A stretch of DNA of 5,929 nt from Alphaproteobacteria bacterium (GTDB lineage: Bacteria > Pseudomonadota > Alphaproteobacteria > Sphingomonadales > Sphingomonadaceae): contig JAHJSJ010000217.1 of NCBI GenBank assembly GCA_018830415.1, positions 1 to 5,929 on the forward strand, read 5' to 3'. A program made the translations under genes and the position numbers. Positions within the stretch are counted from its first letter, which is position 1, and every line of letters starts with the position of its first letter. Below, piece by piece: positions 1 through 4,461 of this stretch. Below the pieces are notes generated by a model. That model was not told the origin of the DNA, did no database searches, and was given only the letters and a program-made list of their open reading frames with translations.

Positions 1-71
1 CCGGGCTGTCTGAAAGCCATGTGCACGATGTCGCCATTACCCGAGAGGCACCCAATTATCCCACACGTTAA
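1..71 (+). CDS. guaB: IMP dehydrogenase, C-terminal end (partial gene)
   Basis: Reading from base 3, the sequence encodes 22 residues and then TAA at 69-71. The tail includes SHVHDVAITREAPNYPTR, which closely matches the end of bacterial IMP dehydrogenase (E. coli GuaB ends with a very similar HDV-I-T-ES-PNY segment, from memory). The enzyme oxidises IMP to XMP with NAD+ in the cytoplasm, the committed step of guanine nucleotide synthesis. The catalytic cysteine loop, CBS domains and gene start lie outside the window, so nothing can be said about completeness. The gene is followed after 24 bp by the rRNA methyltransferase on the same strand, so the two may share a transcript. Identification rests on only 22 residues, but the motif is distinctive. 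Confidence 0.88.
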   Translation, partial: GLSESHVHDVAITREAPNYPTR

Positions 72-87
72 ATCAACCGCTGGTGGG

Positions 88-92
88 GGAGG
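88..92 (+). promoter_or_regulatory. Ribosome binding site for the rRNA methyltransferase
   Basis: GGAGG lies in a G-rich run just before the ATG at 96. The gap to the ATG is only 3 nt, shorter than usual. It still supports this start better than the next in-frame candidate (GTG at 114), which would have no clear site. Confidence 0.6.
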
Positions 93-95
93 AAC

Positions 96-1277
96 ATGAC
101 CCCCGCCGCAAGGGTGCAGGCAGCCATCGATCTGCTCGATACGGTCATCACCGCTGCGCGCGGCAAGGGCGCGCCGGCTGACCGCATTATTGCCGAATAT
201 TTCCGCACCCGCCGCTATGCCGGATCGAAAGACCGGCGCGCGGTGCGCGATCTGGTGTATCAGGCGATCCGCCTGTGTGGCCCGGTGCCCGAAAACGGGC
301 GCGCGGCGATGCTGGCGGTCGCAGGGCAGGACGCTGCGATTGCGGCACTGTTCGATGGATCACCCCACGGCCCCGCGCCGAAAGCCGAGGGAGAGCTGGT
401 GGCGAAGACTGGCCTCGCGCCCAAATGGTTGGTGGCGACGCTGCGTGCATCCGGGCTAGGCGGGCCAGAGATTGCCGCGCTGCTTGACCGTGCACCGCTT
501 GATATCCGGGTCAACGCGCTCAAGGCTGATCGTGCCACGATCGCATTGCCCGAAGCAGGCGGCGAGCCACTCGCCGCCGCGCAGGCGCTGCGGTTCCCGT
601 CGGGCACGCAGGTCGAACAGTGGGATGCCTATGCCGCTGGGCTGATCGAGGTGCAGGATCACGGCAGTCAGCTGATCATCGATGCGCTGCCAGTGCAGCC
701 CGGCGACACCATCATCGATCTGTGCGCAGGCGGCGGCGGCAAAACGCTGGCGCTGGCAGCAAGGCTGGGCAATGCGGCGAGCATTATTGCCGCCGATACC
801 GACAAGCGGCGGCTGGGTAACCTTGCTCCGCGTGCGCAGCGGGCGGGTGCGGCAATCGATCACATCGTGCTGCTCGATCCCACCCGCGAAATGCGCGCGC
901 TGGGCAATTGGGCGGGCAAGGCCGATCACGTTCTGGTGGATGCGCCCTGTTCGGGCAGCGGCACCTGGCGGCGCAGCCCCGAAGGGCGCTGGCGGCTCGA
1001 TCAGGCTGAACTGAAACGGCTCAATGCCTTGCAGGATCATGTGCTGGATGTCGGCTCCTATCTGGTGCGGCCCGGCGGTTCGCTGGTGTTCGTCACCTGC
1101 TCGGTGCTCGATGCCGAAGGGGCAGACCGGATCGCCGCATTCCTTGCGCGCCACCCCGGCTGGCAGGCAGAACCATTGCCGCTGCCATTGGGCCGCGCGC
1201 ACGGGGCAGGCCACCGGCTCGATCCGCTCCATGATGGCACGGATGGATTTTTCATCGCCTGCTTGCGTTCACCGTGA
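96..1277 (+). CDS. rsmB: RsmB/NOP-family 16S rRNA (cytosine-C5) methyltransferase
   Basis: This 393-residue protein should transfer a methyl group from S-adenosylmethionine to C5 of a cytosine in rRNA; in E. coli RsmB the target is C967 of 16S rRNA. Residues 1 to about 65 resemble the NusB-like N-terminal domain of RsmB proteins, with a basic RTRRYAGSKDRRAVRD stretch. The Rossmann methyltransferase core follows. The SAM-binding motif I is DLCAGGGGKT (208-217), and D235 in AADTD fits the ribose-binding acid. Motif IV is DAPCSGSGTWRR (282-293), containing C285. Motif VI is TCS (334-336), containing C335, the family's catalytic cysteine. The C-terminal DGTDGFFIACLRSP is the usual closing strand. 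Both cysteines are present, so it should be active. It is slightly shorter than E. coli RsmB (429 aa) and complete. The exact target base cannot be read from sequence, so RsmB is the best guess within the family. It sits 24 bp after guaB. Confidence 0.9.
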   Translation: MTPAARVQAAIDLLDTVITAARGKGAPADRIIAEYFRTRRYAGSKDRRAVRDLVYQAIRLCGPVPENGRAAMLAVAGQDAAIAALFDGSPHGPAPKAEGELVAKTGLAPKWLVATLRASGLGGPEIAALLDRAPLDIRVNALKADRATIALPEAGGEPLAAAQALRFPSGTQVEQWDAYAAGLIEVQDHGSQLIIDALPVQPGDTIIDLCAGGGGKTLALAARLGNAASIIAADTDKRRLGNLAPRAQRAGAAIDHIVLLDPTREMRALGNWAGKADHVLVDAPCSGSGTWRRSPEGRWRLDQAELKRLNALQDHVLDVGSYLVRPGGSLVFVTCSVLDAEGADRIAAFLARHPGWQAEPLPLPLGRAHGAGHRLDPLHDGTDGFFIACLRSP

Positions 1278-1296
1278 TAGTCTCCAATGCTATGAC
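1268..1296 (+). promoter_or_regulatory. Possible sigma-70-type promoter for the TPR gene
   Basis: TTCACC (1268-1273) and TATGAC (1291-1296) are separated by 17 bp, each matching the sigma-70 consensus at four of six positions. The pair would place a start site roughly 35 bp before the TPR gene's ATG. It overlaps the end of the methyltransferase gene. Matches this weak occur by chance, and the TPR gene could equally be read through from upstream. Confidence 0.22.
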
Positions 1297-1327
1297 CCAA
1301 CCCTCCGGTTCCCGGTCCAAAGCATTG

Positions 1328-1333
1328 AAGGAG
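1328..1333 (+). promoter_or_regulatory. Ribosome binding site that decides the TPR gene start
   Basis: AAGGAG lies 6 nt before the ATG at 1340. This is the strongest start signal here. It favours ATG 1340 over the in-frame GTG at 1274, which would overlap the methyltransferase stop and place 22 extra residues in front of a normal signal peptide. Confidence 0.75.
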
Positions 1334-1339
1334 CTTTTG

Positions 1340-1840
1340 ATGCGTTTTGCGCCTGCTGCTGCCGCCCTCTCGCTGTGTCTGGCCATGACGGCGAGCGTGG
1401 CTTTTGCTGGGTCAGGCACTCCCGATGCGCGCGCAGCGGCGCTGGTGGCGCAGGGCCAGGCGGCGTTGCAGGCGGGTGAAACGCAGGCCGCGATCGACGC
1501 ATTCGAGGCCGCGCTGGCGGTGGATCCGGGCTACACCCCGATCTTTATCGACCTTGCCGAGGCCGCGCGGCAAAGCGGGCTGCAGGGCAAAGCTATCCAC
1601 TACTACCGCGAAGCGCTCGAACGTGATCCGGGCAATTTCGCCGCGATTTCAGGCGAAGGCGCGGCCTTGGTGGAAAAGGGCGCGCTGGAAAAGGCGAAGC
1701 GCAATCTTGCCACGCTGCAAAGCCTGTGCGGCGATAATTGCCCCGAAACCGTGGCGCTGCAAGGCACCATCGCGCGCGGGGTTCCGGCAGCGCGGTTGGC
1801 AGCCGATAGCGCGGCCGAAGGCGCAGCGGTCAGCAACTGA
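1340..1840 (+). CDS. Exported tetratricopeptide-repeat protein
   Basis: A 166-residue protein of unknown specific function. Residues 1-23 look like a Sec signal peptide: MRF, then a hydrophobic Ala/Leu-rich core, then AFA before GSG (predicted cleavage after A23). The mature part is mostly TPR helices. Repeat 1 is about residues 32-65 (GQAALQAGETQAAIDAFEAAL, ending VDPGY), repeat 2 about 66-99 (ending ERDPGNF), and a degenerate repeat 3 covers about 101-134. TPRs bind other proteins, so a periplasmic scaffold or adaptor role is likely, but no partner is visible. C130 and C134 (CGDNC) could form a disulfide after export. The Ala-rich C-terminal tail (about 150-166) looks disordered. The start was chosen for its ribosome binding site and signal peptide; a GTG at 1274 would extend it by 22 residues. 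It ends 4 bp from the stop of the oppositely transcribed rppH. Confidence 0.85.
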   Translation: MRFAPAAAALSLCLAMTASVAFAGSGTPDARAAALVAQGQAALQAGETQAAIDAFEAALAVDPGYTPIFIDLAEAARQSGLQGKAIHYYREALERDPGNFAAISGEGAALVEKGALEKAKRNLATLQSLCGDNCPETVALQGTIARGVPAARLAADSAAEGAAVSN

Positions 1841-1844
1841 CAGC

Positions 1845-2324
1845 TTAGATCAGCGGCAGAAACTCCGCCACCAGCGCGGCGTAAACATCGCGTTTGAACG
1901 GGATGACCAGATCGGGCAGCGTTTCGATCTCGGCCCAGCGATAGGCGTTGAATTCGGGCGAATCGTGCGCTTCCAGATCGATATCCGCATCAGTGCCGAG
2001 GAATCGACCAAGGAACCAGTATTGTTCCTGCCCGCGATATTTGCCCTTCCACACCTTGCCCAGCAATTCGGGCGGCAGGTCGTAGAACAGCGGGCGTGAG
2101 GCCGGAGCGATCACTTCGACCAAGTGCGGCCCGATCCCGGTTTCCTCCACCAATTCGCGCAAGGCGGCATCGCGCGTGTCTTCGCCCGGATCGATCCCGC
2201 CTTGCGGCATCTGCCAGAACCCGTGGGCTGACGCGTCGATGCGCTCACCCACGAACACCAGCCCTTCGGCGTTGACCAGCATGAAGCCCGCGCAGGGGCG
2301 ATAGGGCAGGTCTTCGTGGCTCAT
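1845..2324 (-). CDS. rppH: RNA pyrophosphohydrolase RppH (Nudix hydrolase)
   Basis: A 159-residue cytoplasmic Nudix enzyme expected to remove pyrophosphate from the 5'-triphosphate end of mRNAs, leaving a 5' monophosphate that stimulates RNase E-type decay. The Nudix box is complete at residues 42-64, following G-x5-E-x7-REL-x-EE-x-GI. G42, E48, R56, E57, E60 and E61 are all present; the latter glutamates bind the metal. Other RppH hallmarks seen are YRPCAGFMLVN near the start, FWQMPQGGIDPGE, GQEQYWFLGRF (98-108), SPEFNAYRW (122-130) and the C-terminal IPFKRDVYAALVAEF. E. coli RppH is 176 aa and ends in a very similar way; shorter forms are usual in alphaproteobacteria. The ATG overlaps the upstream esterase stop as ATGA, and no good ribosome binding site precedes it, which suggests translational coupling. 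A dinucleoside polyphosphate hydrolase (IalA/NudH label) is the older name for the same family. Confidence 0.93.
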   Translation of the reverse strand: MSHEDLPYRPCAGFMLVNAEGLVFVGERIDASAHGFWQMPQGGIDPGEDTRDAALRELVEETGIGPHLVEVIAPASRPLFYDLPPELLGKVWKGKYRGQEQYWFLGRFLGTDADIDLEAHDSPEFNAYRWAEIETLPDLVIPFKRDVYAALVAEFLPLI

Positions 2325-3286
2325 GCCGGGTTTGCCAGCATGAACTGCATCGCAGCGATGATGCGTTCCAGATCGGCTTGCGTGCTCGGCACTGCGCCGC
2401 GCAGGTTGGTGAAGGAATGCGTCACCCCGCGCATTTCAAGGAACACCACGTCGCGCCCGGCATCAACCAGCGCGCGTGCATAGGCGCGGCCCGAATCGCG
2501 GATCGGATCAAGGCTGGCGGTGACGACGATGGTGGGCGGGGCATTGCTGTGATCGGACAGGATCGGGAAGCCGCGTGGGTCGCTGCGGTCGGCACCATAG
2601 GCGGCATCGAAAAAGCCCATCGTGTCGGCCGTCAGCAGGAAGCCTTCGGAAAAAGCCGCCATGCTGGCCGATCCATTGGCATCGGCCACCAGCGGAAAGA
2701 TCGGCACTTGTAGCACCACTGGCGCGGCGGCGGGGTTCGCGCCCAGCATTTGGCTGACGACCACGGCGGCATTGCCCCCGGCACTGTCCCCGATGGTGAT
2801 GATGCCGGAGGTGGCGCGGCCCAATTCGGCAGGACTGCCCGCCACCCAGCGCGCCGCCGCCTCGCAATCGAGGATCGCGGCGGGGAAGGGCGCTTCGGGC
2901 GCGCGCGCATAATCCACCGCCACCAGCGGCAGATCGATCAGCGCCGCGATTTCGGTGCAGAGCGCGTGGTGCGTGTCGAGATCGCCGATCACGAACCCGC
3001 CGCCGTGGAAGAATACCACCACCGGCGAGGCCGTGTCGCGACTCTCTCGCGCGTCATACAGGCGCAGCGGGATGTCGCCAGCCGGGCCGGGGCAGGAAAG
3101 ATCGCGGATTACCGCCAGATCGCGCGCCGGGCGGTCAGCGATATTGTGCATCGCCTGATAGGACGCGCGCGCCTCCTCCAGCGATAAATCGGCGAGCTTT
3201 GGCCCGTTCACTGCCGCCATCATGTCGAGGAAGCCCTTCATGTCGGGGCGGATGTATGGGCCAGAACTATTAGAGTGATCGGTCAT
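2321..3286 (-). CDS. Alpha/beta hydrolase, hormone-sensitive-lipase family esterase
   Basis: A 321-residue serine esterase, probably acting on short-chain esters (acetyl-esterase/HSL group IV type); the natural substrate is unknown. The oxyanion-hole motif HGGG is at residues 94-97 (VVFFHGGGFVIGDLDTH). The nucleophile elbow GDSAG is at 166-170 with S168. The catalytic acid is likely D260 in SLDPIRD, and the base is H290 in GVTHSF. The spacing and the VDYARAPEAPFPAA segment (124-137) are typical of the family, and length is normal (about 300-320 aa). There is no signal peptide, so it should be cytoplasmic. The N-terminal 90 residues form the usual helical cap region. The ATG at 3286 has an AGGAGA site 8 nt upstream. 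It is the first gene of a two-gene unit with rppH, overlapping it by 4 bp. A role in carboxylester breakdown or xenobiotic hydrolysis is possible but not shown by context. Confidence 0.9.
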   Translation of the reverse strand: MTDHSNSSGPYIRPDMKGFLDMMAAVNGPKLADLSLEEARASYQAMHNIADRPARDLAVIRDLSCPGPAGDIPLRLYDARESRDTASPVVVFFHGGGFVIGDLDTHHALCTEIAALIDLPLVAVDYARAPEAPFPAAILDCEAAARWVAGSPAELGRATSGIITIGDSAGGNAAVVVSQMLGANPAAAPVVLQVPIFPLVADANGSASMAAFSEGFLLTADTMGFFDAAYGADRSDPRGFPILSDHSNAPPTIVVTASLDPIRDSGRAYARALVDAGRDVVFLEMRGVTHSFTNLRGAVPSTQADLERIIAAMQFMLANPA

Positions 3287-3353
3287 TGCGGTTCTCTCCT
3301 GGAATTGCTTTGGCGCTGCGATAGGCGAGGGCGGGGCGGTTTTCCAAGCGCAT
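3270..3353 (-). CDS. Possible short upstream ORF (27 codons) before the esterase
   Basis: On the minus strand an ATG at 3353 opens 27 codons, starting MRLENRPALAYRSAKAIPGE, ending with TAA at 3270-3272, 17 bp inside the esterase gene in another frame. An AGGGA lies 7 nt before this ATG. The first dozen or so codons favour C or G at the third base, like real genes here, while the later ones do not. I recognise no family. It could be a coupled leader ORF, a decayed gene remnant or chance. Confidence 0.15.
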   Translation of the reverse strand: MRLENRPALAYRSAKAIPGENRNDRSL

Positions 3354-3396
3354 TTGCAGTTCCCTTGCCGTCCGCGCGTCGCTAGCCAGCGAAGTT
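3287..3396 (+). other. Divergent intergenic spacer between the esterase and the DUF457 gene
   Basis: This 110-bp stretch must hold the start signals for both divergent units. On the minus strand I see only a weak pair, TTGGAA and TATCGC, 18 bp apart (about 3318-3347), upstream of the esterase. On the plus strand TTGCCG (3365-3370) followed after 10 bp by GCTAGC (3381-3386) loosely resembles the alphaproteobacterial TTGACG / GCTA arrangement, but the spacing is short. I see no clear operator, riboswitch or terminator. Confidence 0.3.
3295..3300 (-). promoter_or_regulatory. Ribosome binding site for the esterase
   Basis: On the minus strand this reads AGGAGA, 8 nt before the esterase ATG at 3286. 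It is a good match in a good position and fixes the start of the gene. Confidence 0.75.
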
Positions 3397-4356
3397 ATGG
3401 ACAATCTGACACATAGCCTTGTCGGCGCGTTGCTGGGGCAGGCGGGGCTGAAGCGCACCACCGGCCTTGCCATGCCTGCGCTGATCATCGGCGCGAACCT
3501 GCCCGATGTGGACGCGGCGTGTTTTTTCTGGCTGAAGGGCACCGAGCACCTCGCCTTCCGGCGCGGCATCACCCACGGCCCGCCCGCGCTGGTGCTGCTG
3601 CCCTTGATTTTGGCGGGGCTGCTATGGGCGTTCGACCGCTGGCAGACCAAGCGCGGCGCTGGTCGGTTTGGGCGGCCCGAGGCGCGGCTGCCGGTGCGGT
3701 TTGGCTGGCTTTACGCGATGGCCTTCATCGGTTGCCTCAGCCACCCATTCTTCGACTGGCTGAACGTCTACGGCATCCGCCTGCTGGAGCCGTTCTCCTC
3801 GCGCTGGTTCTACGGCGATACGCTGTTCATCATCGACGTGTGGCTGTGGGCGCTGCTGACCGGCAGCGTCTGGTGGTCACGGCGGCGGGAGAAGGCTGGT
3901 GGGGAATGGATGCGGCCTGCGCGGGTGGGGATTGCGGTTGGGTTGGCGTATATCGGAGTGAATGGGGCGATCTCCGAATTCGAGCGCGACCGCGTTGCTG
4001 AAACACTGCCCTATCTCGAATGCTCAGAGACAGCGACAGTCTGCGATTGGGATGTGATTGCCTCGCCAGTGCCGATCGTGCCGTGGCAGCGGGAAATGAT
4101 TACAGACCATCCGGCCGGTCATTGGACGATTGGCACGCAGGTTGTCGGTGACTGCCGCCTGCCCGACTTCACCGAGACCCGCCAAACCAACTCCCAACTC
4201 GACGCCTTCCTGTTCTGGTCGCGCGCGCCCTTCGCTGCGCGAGCGCCGGACGGCTCGGTGATCCTTTACGACGCCCGCTTCTACGACCCGCGCGCGCGGG
4301 GGCGGTTCTCGGTTGCGTTGCCTGACGTGGAGTGTGAGGAACTTCCTGCGCCCTGA
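3397..4356 (+). CDS. DUF457/YdjM-type membrane-bound metal-dependent hydrolase
   Basis: A 319-residue protein with a membrane N-terminal half and a soluble C-terminal part. The family (PF04307, YdjM/YbcI/YfhO type) is annotated as putative metal-dependent hydrolases of the inner membrane; the substrate is unknown. Family signatures seen are MDNLTHSLVGALLG at the start (H6), NLPDVDA (34-40) with two aspartates, RRGITHG (55-61) with H60, and LSHPFFDWLNVYGIRLLEPF (114-133) with H116 and D120, followed by WFYGDTLFIIDVWLW. Hydrophobic stretches lie near 26-46, 62-79, 104-122, 142-158 and 176-192. Residues about 193-319 are polar, with C209, C216, C253 and C313, and presumably form a domain outside the bilayer. 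The ATG fits the family start, but no convincing ribosome binding site precedes it. It lies 105 bp upstream of the photolyase gene on the same strand, so co-transcription is possible. Confidence 0.83.
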   Translation: MDNLTHSLVGALLGQAGLKRTTGLAMPALIIGANLPDVDAACFFWLKGTEHLAFRRGITHGPPALVLLPLILAGLLWAFDRWQTKRGAGRFGRPEARLPVRFGWLYAMAFIGCLSHPFFDWLNVYGIRLLEPFSSRWFYGDTLFIIDVWLWALLTGSVWWSRRREKAGGEWMRPARVGIAVGLAYIGVNGAISEFERDRVAETLPYLECSETATVCDWDVIASPVPIVPWQREMITDHPAGHWTIGTQVVGDCRLPDFTETRQTNSQLDAFLFWSRAPFAARAPDGSVILYDARFYDPRARGRFSVALPDVECEELPAP

Positions 4357-4362
4357 TTCGTC
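4338..4362 (+). promoter_or_regulatory. Candidate EcfG-type stress promoter ahead of the photolyase gene
   Basis: GGAAC (4338-4342) is followed after 16 bp by CGTC (4359-4362). The alphaproteobacterial general-stress sigma factor EcfG recognises GGAAC, 16-17 bp, CGTT, so this matches all of the -35 and three of four bases of the -10. Transcripts from here would begin inside the palindrome and carry most of it in the photolyase leader. The -35 lies in the end of the DUF457 coding region and the CGTC is part of the repeat, so chance is a real alternative. Confidence 0.2.
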
Positions 4363-4444
4363 ATTGCGAGCGCAGCGAAGCAATCCAGAGCGGCACCTGG
4401 AGGCTCTGGATTGCCGCGTCGCCTTTGGCTCCTCGCAATGACGA
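4358..4444. repeat. REP/MITE-like imperfect palindromic repeat
   Basis: The outer arms are a perfect 13-bp inverted repeat: TCGTCATTGCGAG (4358-4370) and CTCGCAATGACGA (4432-4444). Inside it is a second perfect 12-bp inverted repeat: GCAATCCAGAGC (4380-4391) and GCTCTGGATTGC (4403-4414), closing an 11-nt loop. The joining segments are unequal (9 nt left, 17 nt right) and pair only partly. The element begins 2 bp after the DUF457 stop and ends 17 bp before the photolyase ATG. I recognise the CGTCATTGCGAG...GCAATCCAG layout as a dispersed intergenic repeat in many alphaproteobacterial genomes; on the minus strand it yields peptides such as SLRGAKGDAAIQ, familiar from spurious gene calls. In RNA it would fold into a long hairpin that may protect or end the DUF457 transcript. 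It has no transposase and no clear target-site duplication. Confidence 0.85.
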
Positions 4445-4461
4445 CTGACTGAAAGACAAAA

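Noticed and set aside
1..99. Open frame 1 running to a TGA at 97-99 that overlaps the methyltransferase ATG
   Set aside because: It would give an attractive ATGA overlap, but frame 3 matches the IMP dehydrogenase tail and ends at 69-71, so frame 1 is not coding.
456..1232. Long open frame on the minus strand opposite the rRNA methyltransferase (258 codons)
   Set aside because: It lies wholly opposite a gene with clear motifs, has no recognisable domain or ribosome site, and long antisense frames are expected in GC-rich DNA with strong third-base bias.
3345..3363. GGAAC on the minus strand upstream of the esterase as an EcfG promoter
   Set aside because: No GTT-like -10 follows at 16-17 bp.
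3287..3396. LexA (GTTC-N7-GTTC) operator near the DUF457/photolyase unit
   Set aside because: Photolyase genes can be SOS-linked, but I found no pair of GTTC half-sites with the right spacing here or in 4357-4461.
4358..4444. The palindrome as a CRISPR fragment, tRNA or attachment site
   Set aside because: There is only one nested inverted repeat, no spaced direct repeats, no cloverleaf, and no integrase or transposase gene nearby.
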